Shown here in pieces: positions 25,817 through 34,618 of a stretch of 64,000 bases of DNA (position 1 is its first letter; every line of letters starts with the position of its first letter). The notes beneath the pieces are model-generated. The model saw only the letters and a list, made by a program, of their open reading frames with translations, did no database searches and was not told the origin of the DNA. The position numbers were made by a program, and so were the translations under genes. The DNA lies in the NCBI RefSeq assembly GCF_003855495.1, contig NZ_CP034086.1:3075501-3139500 (forward strand), written 5' to 3'. The stretch is from Methylocystis rosea (GTDB taxonomy: Bacteria > Pseudomonadota > Alphaproteobacteria > Rhizobiales > Beijerinckiaceae).

Positions 25817-27673
25817 ATGACAGGCTCTTTGCATCTTGAATCCTATCGCGAGGCTCTGGTCTTTCTCGCCACGGCGGGCGTCGTCGTCCCGCTGTTTCAT
25901 CGCATCAAGGTGTCGCCGGTGCTGGGCTTTCTCTTCGCCGGCGTCGTGCTTGGGCCGTTCGGTCTCGGCCGACTGGCGGGCGATCATGAATGGGCGCGCA
26001 ATTTCACCATCACCAATGTCGAAGGCGTGTCCAATCTCGCCGAATTCGGACTGGTCTTCCTGCTGTTCATGATCGGTCTCGAACTGTCCTGGGAACGACT
26101 TGCCCGCATGCGGCGGCTCGTCTTCGGACTGGGTCTCGCGCAGGTCGTGGTGTGCGCAAGCGTGCTCGCGGCTGTGGGCTATTATTATTTTCACGTCGAG
26201 CTGGGGCCTGCGATCTTGATGGGCCTGGCGCTGGCCATGTCGTCGACCGCCGTCGTCCTGCCGGTGCTCGCCGAGGCGCGGCGATTAAACAAGACCTCCG
26301 GACGCGTCGCGTTCTCGGTGTTGTTGTTTCAGGACCTTGCCGTTGCGCCCGCGCTTTTTCTCGTTTCCGCGCTCGCCGAAGCCAAGAACGGCGGCTTCAC
26401 GGGAGAACAGGCGGCGTGGGCGTTTGGGCGGGCCTTCCTCGCCATGGGCGCCCTGATCTTCATCGGACGGCTGCTGCTGCGTCCGCTGTTTCGCATGGTC
26501 GCGGCCGTGCAGCTGACCGAACTGTTCATGGCCGCCTGCCTACTCGTGGTCATCGGCGAGGCGGCGCTTTCGGCGGCCGCCGGATTCTCCATGGGCCTTG
26601 GCGCCTTTATCGCCGGGCTGCTGCTCGCGGAGACGGAGTTCAGGCGCGAGGTCGAGGTGACGATCGAGCCGTTCAAGGGCCTGTTGCTCGGGCTCTTCTT
26701 CGTTTCGGTCGGCGCCGGCCTCGACATGGGCGCCGTCGCCGCGGATCCGGTTCCGATCTTCATATACGCCGCCGGGCTGATCGCGGTTAAGGGCGCGATT
26801 ATCTTCATTCTAGCGCGGCTCTTTGGCGTCGAATGGCGCCCCTCAGCCGAGGCGTCGCTGCTGCTGGCGCCGGGCGGCGAATTCGCCTTCGCGCTGCTGA
26901 CCTCGGCGATGGCCGTCGGCGTGCTGCCGGGTCACTATGGCGCCGACGCGATGATCGTCGTCACGATCAGCATTTTCGCCATTCCCCTTCTTGGCCGGAT
27001 CGGCGCGGCTCTCGTCCCGCCGGCGACGGAAGCGGAGGAAGAACAGCTTTATGAGGATCTCGCGCCGGCGGCCGAAGTCGCCGAGGACCGCGTCGTGGTC
27101 GTCGGGTATGGCAGAATCGGCAGCCTTGTCGGCGAAATGCTGAAGCGCCACGACATCCCGTTCGTCGCCGTTGAAAACGTCGTGTCGCTGGTGACCGCGG
27201 GGCGCGAGGACGGCGTCGAAATCTATTGGGGCAATGCGACGCGGCGCGAGTTCCTGATGCGTTGCGGCGTGGCGCAGGCCCGCGCGCTCGTCGTGACCAT
27301 CGAGAATGTTCACGCCGCCGGAGAGATCGTCCGTCTGGCGCATGAAATCCGCGGCGATCTTACCATCGTCGCGCGGGCGCGCGACGCCGACCACGCCACC
27401 GAACTTTACAAGCTTGGCGCAACCGACGCGATTCCAGAAACGGTCGAAGCCAGCCTGCAGCTCGCCGAAACCGTGCTCGTCGATATCGGCGTGCCGATGG
27501 GCTTCGTCATCGCGTCGATCCACGAAAAGCGCGACGAGTTTCGCAAGCTGCTGCAGCCGTCCGACGACAAGACGCGCGCGCGGCATGCGGAGCGCAATCG
27601 AAAGATCCGGCGCGAGCATACGCGTCGGCGCATATCGGGACGCGCGGCGGAAGAGAGCGGGGAGGAGGCGTAG
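25817..27673 (+). CDS. Kef-type CPA2 monovalent cation:proton antiporter with RCK/TrkA-N domain
   Basis: A 618-residue protein. Residues about 10-385 form the membrane antiporter domain (VLGFLFAGVVLGPFGL, LALAMSSTAVVLPVL, MGLGAFIAGLLLAETEFR). Residues about 410-530 form a TrkA-N/RCK Rossmann domain (RVVVVGYGRIGSLVGEML, then TAVT-like VEIYWGNATRREFLMRCG). The K-rich C-terminal tail is typical of KefB/C-type proteins. These exchange K+ for H+ under electrophile or pH stress. No ancillary KefF/G gene is adjacent. It is single, convergent with a permease gene 6 bp away. Confidence 0.93.
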   Translation: MTGSLHLESYREALVFLATAGVVVPLFHRIKVSPVLGFLFAGVVLGPFGLGRLAGDHEWARNFTITNVEGVSNLAEFGLVFLLFMIGLELSWERLARMRRLVFGLGLAQVVVCASVLAAVGYYYFHVELGPAILMGLALAMSSTAVVLPVLAEARRLNKTSGRVAFSVLLFQDLAVAPALFLVSALAEAKNGGFTGEQAAWAFGRAFLAMGALIFIGRLLLRPLFRMVAAVQLTELFMAACLLVVIGEAALSAAAGFSMGLGAFIAGLLLAETEFRREVEVTIEPFKGLLLGLFFVSVGAGLDMGAVAADPVPIFIYAAGLIAVKGAIIFILARLFGVEWRPSAEASLLLAPGGEFAFALLTSAMAVGVLPGHYGADAMIVVTISIFAIPLLGRIGAALVPPATEAEEEQLYEDLAPAAEVAEDRVVVVGYGRIGSLVGEMLKRHDIPFVAVENVVSLVTAGREDGVEIYWGNATRREFLMRCGVAQARALVVTIENVHAAGEIVRLAHEIRGDLTIVARARDADHATELYKLGATDAIPETVEASLQLAETVLVDIGVPMGFVIASIHEKRDEFRKLLQPSDDKTRARHAERNRKIRREHTRRRISGRAAEESGEEA

Positions 27674-27679
27674 GGCTCC

Positions 27680-29062
27680 TCACAACCTCCAGAGTCCGAG
27701 CGCGATCGTCGCGAGGGTCAGCGGCGCGCCGACCCTAAAATAGGTCCAGAAGCCGATCGTGACGCCCAGCGCGCGCGCCCGCTCGACGACGATGAGATTG
27801 GCGATCGAGCCGACAAGCGTGAAATTGCCGGCGAGCGTCGAGGCCATCGCCACGATCAGCCAGGCACGCCTCGGATCGCTCAGTCCGACGATGAACGGCT
27901 TTAGCGCGAGAACCGCCGGCACATTGCTGACGATGTTGGACAGCACGGCGGAGACGAGCGCGAGCGTCGATGCGTCATCGAGTCGGAGCCGCCCGACGTC
28001 CGCGATTTCTCCTGGCGTCAGCACCACCTTGTCGAAGGCGCCGACGACGATGAAGAGTCCGGCGAACATCAGCAGCAGCGGCCAGTCGATTTCGCTGTAG
28101 ATTTTCTTCGAGCCGATGCGCCGTGTGAGCAGCAGCAGCCCGCCGGCGATGATCGCCGCTTTGGCGGGCGGGACGCCGGCGAAAAAGAACCCGATCATCG
28201 CCGCGGTGATCAGCAGCGCTTTTGAGGCGAGCGCCGCATGAAAAGGGCGCGGCGCGGCGACGATCGGCGTCAGCTTCTCGCGCGAAAAAAATTCGCGCGG
28301 AAAAGCGATCGCCACCAAAAGGATCGTGAGCGCGACGCCGGCGAGGGCGATCGGCCAAAGCGCCTCAGCGAAGTCGCCGTAGGAAATGCCCGAGGCGGCA
28401 GCGATGATCATATTTTGCGGATTGCCGGTGATCGTCGCGACGCTGCCGACATTGGAGGCGAGCGGGATCGACAGAACATAGGGCGTCGGATCGCGCTTCA
28501 GCCGCTGCGCCAAATCGACGACCAGTGGCGGCATGACGAGACAGATCGCGTCATTGACGAGAAAGGCAGAAAACAGCCCCGTCGCCGCCGCGACCGCGAT
28601 GAGCAGAAAGATCGGACGCCGGGCGACGTCGGCGAGCCAGTCGGCGGCGCGGCGGAAGAAGCCTGAAAGGCGCAGATTGGCGATGACGATCATCATGCCG
28701 AGCAGCAAAGTGATGGCGTCGAAATCGATGGCGCGATAGGCCTCGTCCAGCGTCAGAGCGCCGACGCCGATCATCAGGCTCGCGCCGAGCAGCGCGGCGC
28801 CGGCGCGGTCGAGCCGATAATAGGGCAGCTTGCCGATCGCGAGCACGAGATAGGTCGCCGCGAAGATCGCTGCGACGGCGGCCGTCCGCGGCGTCGGCGT
28901 CGGCAGGCGGCTCACCAGCGACAGGAATTCGCCGAGCCCGAGGATCGCGACAGCGGCCAAGGCCGCGCTCCCGGCGACAATGATGGCCACGAGAATCCCA
29001 AGCCAGAGCGTGAGGAAAGGGTGGCGCGGGCGATTTGGCGCGGGCTCGGGCGAGGAAGACAT
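27680..29062 (-). CDS. ArsB/NhaD/SLC13-superfamily anion or Na+/H+ permease
   Basis: A 460-residue integral membrane protein with about 11-12 hydrophobic segments. Typical blocks are ITLLLGMMIVIANLRLSGFF, FLVNDAICLVMPPLVVDLAQR, IPLASNVGSVATITGNPQNMII and a C-terminal VSNVPAVLALKP with GNFTLVGSIANLIVVE. The repeated N-x-Q/GNPQN and SN-P re-entrant motifs fit the ArsB/CitM/NhaD clan. The substrate (arsenite, citrate, Na+ or other) is not readable. The start ATG at 29062 (MSSSPEPAP) precedes the first helix. Confidence 0.88.
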   Translation of the reverse strand: MSSSPEPAPNRPRHPFLTLWLGILVAIIVAGSAALAAVAILGLGEFLSLVSRLPTPTPRTAAVAAIFAATYLVLAIGKLPYYRLDRAGAALLGASLMIGVGALTLDEAYRAIDFDAITLLLGMMIVIANLRLSGFFRRAADWLADVARRPIFLLIAVAAATGLFSAFLVNDAICLVMPPLVVDLAQRLKRDPTPYVLSIPLASNVGSVATITGNPQNMIIAAASGISYGDFAEALWPIALAGVALTILLVAIAFPREFFSREKLTPIVAAPRPFHAALASKALLITAAMIGFFFAGVPPAKAAIIAGGLLLLTRRIGSKKIYSEIDWPLLLMFAGLFIVVGAFDKVVLTPGEIADVGRLRLDDASTLALVSAVLSNIVSNVPAVLALKPFIVGLSDPRRAWLIVAMASTLAGNFTLVGSIANLIVVERARALGVTIGFWTYFRVGAPLTLATIALGLWRL

Positions 29063-29189
29063 GCAACCCGGCAAGTTAGAGCGCGCGGCGTGGAAGACGA
29101 CGCAAGGAGGAGGGGTTATGGCGCCTGCCCTTGCGCGCGCCAAGCCGGCAGCGCCGATTTCCTATTGTGCGGCATAGTTAATAGATATA

Positions 29190-29206
29190 TTCCTACCCAC
29201 TAGGAA
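29190..29206. promoter_or_regulatory. Inverted repeat upstream of the S24-like regulator
   Basis: TTCCTA CCCAC TAGGAA has 6-bp perfect arms separated by 5 bp, 22 bp upstream of the ATG. A third half-site TTTCCTA lies about 30 bp further upstream. LexA/CI-like regulators often bind such sites near their own promoter. The role is inferred. Confidence 0.45.
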
Positions 29207-29228
29207 ATTCTTCCGAACGCGGCCAGCC

Positions 29229-29873
29229 ATGTCCGACATTCTCACCCATGCTCAGATCTGGGCGGCGATCGACGCGCTCGGCGAGCGATATGGCATGACG
29301 CCGTCGGGCCTAGCGCGCAAAGCCGGCCTCGATCCCACGACCTTCAATCGCTCCAAGCGCGAAACGACGAGCGGGCGCCAGCGCTGGCCTTCGACCGAAT
29401 CGATCGCCAAAGTGTTGCAGGCGACCGGCGCCGGGCTCGATGAATTCATGTCCTTGGTGATGGCGAACAGCGCCGCGGGCCGCTGGCGCCATACGCGGCC
29501 GCTGATCGGCCTGGCGCAGGCGGGGGTCGGCGGCTTTTTCGACGATGCGGGCTTCGCCACCGGCGCCGGCTGGGACGAAATCGACATCCTCGCCGAGACC
29601 GACGAACATTCCTACGCGCTCGAGATTTCCGGCGACTCCATGGCGCCGCTGTATCGCGACGGCGATGTAGTGATCGTCTCGCCGGCGGCGCCGGTGCGGC
29701 GCGGCGACCGGGTGGTGGTCAAGACCATTTCGGGCGAGATCATGGCCAAGGAGCTGAAGCGCGAGACGGCGCGAACCATCGAATTGCGTTCGGTCAATCC
29801 GGCCTATCCTGACCGCACGATTCCGCGCGACGAGGTCAGCTGGATGGCTCGCATTCTCTGGGCGAGCCAATGA
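29229..29873 (+). CDS. LexA-like/phage-repressor-like transcriptional regulator (HTH + S24 peptidase)
   Basis: A 214-residue protein. Residues about 8-60 form an XRE-type helix-turn-helix (GMTPSGLARKAGLDPTTFNRSK). Residues about 88-210 form an S24 peptidase-like dimerisation domain with SGDSMAPLYRDGD (Ser137) and IMAKEL (Lys174). The Ser-Lys spacing of 37 equals that in LexA, so autocleavage is possible. A candidate Ala98-Gly99 cleavage bond precedes it. The protein is probably a stress-induced repressor; targets are unknown, though the upstream inverted repeat suggests autoregulation. It is single, followed by the peroxidase gene 92 bp away. Confidence 0.9.
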   Translation: MSDILTHAQIWAAIDALGERYGMTPSGLARKAGLDPTTFNRSKRETTSGRQRWPSTESIAKVLQATGAGLDEFMSLVMANSAAGRWRHTRPLIGLAQAGVGGFFDDAGFATGAGWDEIDILAETDEHSYALEISGDSMAPLYRDGDVVIVSPAAPVRRGDRVVVKTISGEIMAKELKRETARTIELRSVNPAYPDRTIPRDEVSWMARILWASQ

Positions 29874-29964
29874 CGTGTGACGCTTAGCCGCCGATCAACG
29901 CATCTAGCCTCGCGCCCATGCAGCTGTGGTATAAGCTTCAACCTCTTGCGCCGCTTCCATCCGG

Positions 29965-31050
29965 GTGAAATCCGCCATGCGTCTTTCTTCGATCCTCTCT
30001 CTTGTCGCGCTTCTTGTCGGGGGCCCGGCTTTTGCCGAAGCCGGCCTGCGGGACCGGGCGAAGGATTTGTTCGAGCCGATTCCCACGGCGCCGCCGGCGA
30101 TTCCTGGAGAGACGGCGACCCCGGAAAAACTCGCGCTCGGCAAGATGCTGTTCTTCGAGCCGCGACTTTCCGGCAGCGGCGATGTCAGCTGCGCCGACTG
30201 TCACAATCTGAGCATGGGCGGCGTCGACGGCGGCGCGCTGTCCGGCGGGCACAACGCGCAGCTCGCCGGCCGCGAAGTCCTCACGGTGTTGAACGCCATT
30301 TTCAACAAGGCCCAATATTGGGACGGGCGCGCCGCCAATCTTTCGGACCAGGTGGTCAATTCGGTGATGGCCAATCCCAAGGCGATGTTGAAGACGCGCG
30401 GGGGGCCGATGCCGATCAATCCGACGGAGCACGCAATCGCCAAACAGCGCGCCGTCGAGCAATTCAAGAAAATCCCAGGTTACGTGGCGGCCTTCAAACA
30501 GGCCTTTCCCGAACAGAGCGATCCCGTCGCCTACGACAATATCGGCCGCGCCATCGCGTTGTTCGAAGCGACGCTGATCACGCCCGACGCGCCGTTCGAC
30601 CGCTGGCTTAAGGGCGACGATCAGGCGCTGTCCGACGCGCAGAAGGATGGTCTGAAGCTCTTCATCGAGAAGGGCTGCGTCACCTGCCACAACGGCGTCA
30701 ACGTCGGCGGCGGCATGTATGCGCGGTTCGGCGTCGTCAAACAGCCGACCGCGGAATTTCTGCCGCCGGACGATCTGGGCCGCTTCGCGGTCACCAAGGC
30801 GGTCGCCGACAAATACGCCTTCAAGGTTCCCTCGCTGCGCAATGTTGAATTGACGGCGCCCTATTTCCACACTGGCGCGACCTTCGATCTTAAGAAGGCC
30901 GTCGCAGTGATGGGCGAAAGCCAGCTCGGCGTCGCACTCAGCGGTGACGAGACCGACAAGATCGTCGCCTTCCTGGATTCGCTGACCGGGCGCCAGCCTG
31001 AGGTGGTGCTGCCGATTCTGCCGCCGCGCACCGGGCCGCCGGCGCTCTGA
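29965..31050 (+). CDS. Di-haem cytochrome c peroxidase (CcpA/MauG family)
   Basis: A 361-residue exported protein with signal peptide to about residue 25. Haem-binding CxxCH motifs are CADCH (76-80) and CVTCH (238-242). Other peroxidase blocks are LSGSGDVSCADCH, QYWDGRAANL, GPMPINPTEH, AFKVPSLRNVELTAPYFHTGA. It reduces H2O2 in the periplasm using electrons from a small c-type cytochrome. The number of haems and the layout fit bacterial CCP rather than MauG. The start is at 29965 or 29977 (a second Met). A dispersed twin-hairpin element follows 26 bp after the stop. Confidence 0.93.
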   Translation: MKSAMRLSSILSLVALLVGGPAFAEAGLRDRAKDLFEPIPTAPPAIPGETATPEKLALGKMLFFEPRLSGSGDVSCADCHNLSMGGVDGGALSGGHNAQLAGREVLTVLNAIFNKAQYWDGRAANLSDQVVNSVMANPKAMLKTRGGPMPINPTEHAIAKQRAVEQFKKIPGYVAAFKQAFPEQSDPVAYDNIGRAIALFEATLITPDAPFDRWLKGDDQALSDAQKDGLKLFIEKGCVTCHNGVNVGGGMYARFGVVKQPTAEFLPPDDLGRFAVTKAVADKYAFKVPSLRNVELTAPYFHTGATFDLKKAVAVMGESQLGVALSGDETDKIVAFLDSLTGRQPEVVLPILPPRTGPPAL

Positions 31051-31075
31051 TATCGCGTCTATCGAACAGTTCGAA

Positions 31076-31181
31076 TGTCATTCCCGACGCGCGCATAGCG
31101 CGATCGGGAATTCAGAAAGAATAATCCTTCGTGACGTTGCTCTGGATTCCCGGTCAGGCCTACGGCCTGCCGGGAATGACA
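31076..31181. repeat. Twin-hairpin dispersed element, copy 1
   Basis: Ends are TGTCATTCCCG and CGGGAATGACA (11-bp inverted termini). Inside are two hairpins: GACGCGCGC...GCGCGATCGGGAAT and TTCCCGGTCAGGCC...GGCCTGCCGGGAA. It lies between the convergent peroxidase and gcvPB genes. It is the inverted form of the element at 40445-40555. Confidence 0.85.
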
Positions 31182-31254
31182 CGCCGAGCAAACGCGTCAA
31201 GGGCGTTCGTGTGAGACGGACTCGCAATGCGATTCCGCCATCAACGATCCGCTC

Positions 31255-32799
31255 CTAACTCGCCGCCGTTTTCTTCTCCCACCGCAGCACCGGCTTTCTC
31301 GCCGCGAGCGCTTCATCGACGCGTCGGCGCGGCGCCAATCGCGGCGCGGGGCCAAAGCGCGCGACCTCGCCGGCTTTGGCGCTCCGCGCGAGATCGCGCA
31401 GCGTCGCGATGAAGAGATCGAGCGAGGCTTTCGATTCTGATTCCGTCGGCTCGATGAGCATCGCGCCATGGACGACCAGCGGGAAATAGATCGTCATCGG
31501 ATGATAGCCTTCGTCGATCATCGCCTTGGCGAAATCGAGCGTCGTCACGCCGGTGCCGCGCAGCCAGGCGTCGTCGAACAAAACTTCATGCATGCAGATG
31601 CGATCGCCGAACGGCTGAGTCATCACGTCACGTAGCGACGCGCGGACATAGTTCGCCGACAGCACGGCGTCTTTCGAGGCCTGGGCGACCCCGTCGGCGC
31701 CATGCGCAAGCATATAGGCGAGCGCACGCACGAACATGCCCATCTGGCCGTGGAAGGCGGTCAGGCGTCCAAAGCTCTGCGTGCCCTCAGCCGCTTCGAC
31801 GAGCTCCAGCGCGTCGCCGTTGCGGCGGATGAACGGAACGGGCGCGAAAGGCGCAAGGCGTTCTGAGAGAACGACCGGGCCTGCGCCAGGTCCGCCGCCG
31901 CCATGCGGCGTCGAGAAGGTCTTGTGCAGATTGATGTGCATGGCGTCGATGCCGAAGTCGCCGGGCCGCGCGACGCCGGCGATGGCGTTGAAATTCGCGC
32001 CGTCGCAATAGAAATAGCCGCCGGCCTCGTGCATCGCGTCGGCGATCTCGACGATCTCGCGCTCGAACAGCCCGCAGGTGTTGGGGTTGGTCAGCATGAT
32101 CGCCGCGACGTCGGGAGCGAGCGCCTCTTTGACAGCCTCGGCGCGCACGGTTCCATCCGCCGCCGCCGGTACGACGCGAACCGAAAAGCCGAGCAGCGCC
32201 GCGGTCGCCGGATTGGTGCCGTGCGCCGACTGCGGAATGAGGACGACATTGCGTGTCGCGCTTTCGCCTCTGGCCGCGATCGCCGACTTGATCGCCATCA
32301 TGCCGCAGAGTTCGCCATGCGCGCCGGCCTTCGGCGACATCGCCACCGCCTGCATATTGGTGAGCGTCATCAGCCAATCGGCGAGAATCTGCATCAATTC
32401 CAGCGCGCCCTGCGCGGTCGATTGCGGCTGCAGCGGATGCAGATCCGCGAAGCCCTCGAAGCGCGCGATCTTCTCATTGCTGCGCGGATTATGCTTCATC
32501 GTGCAGGAGCCGAGCGGATAGAGTCCGGCGTCGATCGAATAATTCTTGCGCGACAGACGCACGTAATGGCGCATCGTCTCCGGTTCGGTGAGGCCCGGAA
32601 GACCGATGGGCGCATTGCGCTCCAGCGCGCCGAGCCGCGTCGCGATGGGCGCAGGATCGTCGATGTCGACGCCGGTCGCGTCGAGCCGGCCGATCTCGAA
32701 GATCAGCGGCTCTTCCTGATCGAGCCCGCGATTGCCGGTGAAGGTCGCAGGCGTTTTGTCGTCATCGAGCGGTTCGACGACCGCGGGTCTGTCGAGCAT
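31255..32799 (-). CDS. gcvPB: Glycine dehydrogenase (decarboxylating) subunit 2
   Basis: A 514-residue PLP enzyme half. It carries the catalytic PLP site with [20 protein letters not shown] (Lys of the internal aldimine). [29 protein letters not shown] and an N-terminal [12 protein letters not shown] block are also typical. Together with GcvPA it decarboxylates glycine and passes the aminomethyl group to GcvH. Its start overlaps the gcvPA stop by one base (TGATG). Last gene of the glycine-cleavage operon. Confidence 0.96.
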   Translation of the reverse strand: [514 protein letters not shown]

Positions 32800-34139
32800 C
32801 AGAGCGACTCCTTAAGCGCCGCGACGAATGCGTCGCGATCTTCTTGCGTATTCACTTCGGTGGCGGCGACGAGGAGAAGATCGTCAAGCCCAACCAGCGG
32901 CAGGAGCCGCGAGACGGGAACCCCGGCGAGAACGCCGCGCGCCGCCATTCTCTCAACAAGCGCCGCGGCGTCGCCTTCGATGCGAAGCGTGAACTCGTTG
33001 AAGAAAGTGGCGTTGAGCACTTCGACCTTTGGAACGTCATTGAGCATTTGCGCCAGCAAGACCGCATTGGCGTGATTGACGCGCGCCAGCCGCGTCAATC
33101 CGGCTTCGCCAAGCAAGGTCAGATGAATGGTGAAGGCGAGCGCGCAGAGGCCGGAGTTGGTGCAGATGTTCGAGGTCGCCTTGTCGCGACGGATATGCTG
33201 CTCGCGGGTCGACAGCGTCAGCACATAGGAGCGCCTGCCGTCGGCGTCGACGCTTTCGCCGGCGAGGCGGCCGGGCATCTGCCGCAGGAATTCATGTCGC
33301 GTCGCGAAGAGACCGACGTAAGGTCCGCCGAAATTGAGCGAGTTGCCGATCGACTGGCCTTCGCCGACGACGATGTCGGCGCCCATCGCGCCAGGCGATT
33401 TGAGGAGACCAAGCGACACGGCTTCGGTGAAGACGGCGACAAGAAGCGCGCCGTTCTTGTGGCAAGCTTCCGCGATCTTCGTCAGATCGCGCAGATTGCC
33501 GAACACGTCGGGCGTCTGCACGACGACGCAAGAGAGCGTGTCGTCGATGCGCGCGATGAGATCTTCGGCGGCGCGAATGTCGGGCGCCATCGTCTCGACT
33601 TCGTCTTCGGCAAGCCGCGAGATGGTGCGGACCACTTCGGCGTAATGCGGATGCAGTCCGCCGGAAAGTAGCGCCTTGCGTCGCTTCGTCACGCGATGCG
33701 CCATGAGCACGGCTTCGGCGGTCGCCGTTGAGCCGTCGTACATCGAGGCGTTGGCGACCTCCATGCCTGTGAGCAGAGCGACCTGGGTCTGGAACTCGAA
33801 GAGATATTGCAGCGTGCCCTGCGAGATCTCCGGCTGATAAGGCGTGTAGCTCGTCAAGAATTCCGAACGTTGAATGAGATGATCGACGCTTGCAGGAATG
33901 TGATGCTTGTAGGCGCCGGCGCCGACGAAGAACGGCGCGCGCGACGCAGGCATATTGCGGGCGGCAAGCCTCGCGAAGAAACGCTCGACGTCGAGCTCCG
34001 ACTTGCCGGACGGCAGGTCAAGCGGCGTTTTTAGCAGCGTCGCGGGCGGCGCGTCGGCATAGAGCGCTTCGATCGACGACACGCCGATCGTCGCGAGCAT
34101 CGCGTTTCTGTCGGCCTCTGACAGCGGATGATAGCGCAT
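32799..34139 (-). CDS. gcvPA: Glycine dehydrogenase (decarboxylating) subunit 1
   Basis: A 446-residue partner of GcvPB, starting [15 protein letters not shown]. Typical blocks: [62 protein letters not shown] and [19 protein letters not shown]. It forms the alpha2beta2 P-protein of the split type, common in Bacillus, Thermus and some alphaproteobacteria. It lies 104 bp after gcvH, a gap filled by a dispersed repeat. Confidence 0.96.
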
Positions 34140-34156
34140 CGTTCTTTTCCTTGCGC

Positions 34157-34247
34157 TTAGAGCGCTTCCCGATCACATGGAATCATGTGCTCGATAGGAA
34201 TCGCTCAAAATCAAAATGCTGGAGCACTTTTTCGGAACCTGCTCTAG
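34157..34247. repeat. TTAGAGC-type dispersed palindrome between gcvH and gcvPA
   Basis: A 91-bp element from TTAGAGC to GCTCTAG. It has an inner hairpin ATCACATG gaat CATGTG and a second segment CGCTCAAAATCAAAATGC. Its right terminus provides the gcvH stop codon TAG (34244-34246). Related to elements at 19473, 19766, 41894 and 52109. Confidence 0.75.
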
Positions 34248-34618
34248 ATCGTCTTCAGGAAGCTCGAATAGGCGGCGTCGTCCATCAGCGATGCGCATTC
34301 GCCAGGATCGCTGACTCTCACCTTGATGAGCCAACCGCGTCCAAGCGGATCGTCGTTGACGAGCGCCGGCGCTTCGCCAAGCTCGGGATTGACTTCGACG
34401 ACTTCGCCGCTCACCGGCGAATAGACTTCGCTCGCCGCTTTTACGCTCTCGATGACCGCGATCTCTTTGCCCTTCGTGACCTTTTTGCCGACTTCGGGCA
34501 GTTCGATGAAGACGATGTCGCCGAGCTGCGACTGCGCATAGTCCGATATGCCCAGCGTCGCGAGATCCCCATCGAGCGCGACATATTCATGATCCTTCGA
34601 GTAGCGAAGATCGGTCAT
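34244..34618 (-). CDS. gcvH: Glycine cleavage system H protein
   Basis: A 124-residue lipoyl-carrier protein. The lipoylation region is EIAVIESVKAASEVYSPVSGEV with the modified Lys60. It shuttles the aminomethyl group between P, T and L proteins. Overlaps the gcvT stop by 4 bp (ATGA). Its stop codon TAG lies in the end of a dispersed repeat. The dihydrolipoamide dehydrogenase (L protein) is not in this window. Confidence 0.98.
   Translation of the reverse strand: MTDLRYSKDHEYVALDGDLATLGISDYAQSQLGDIVFIELPEVGKKVTKGKEIAVIESVKAASEVYSPVSGEVVEVNPELGEAPALVNDDPLGRGWLIKVRVSDPGECASLMDDAAYSSFLKTI

Noticed and set aside
31903-33075. A 390-codon plus-strand frame
   Set aside because: Antisense to gcvPB and gcvPA, which are clear.
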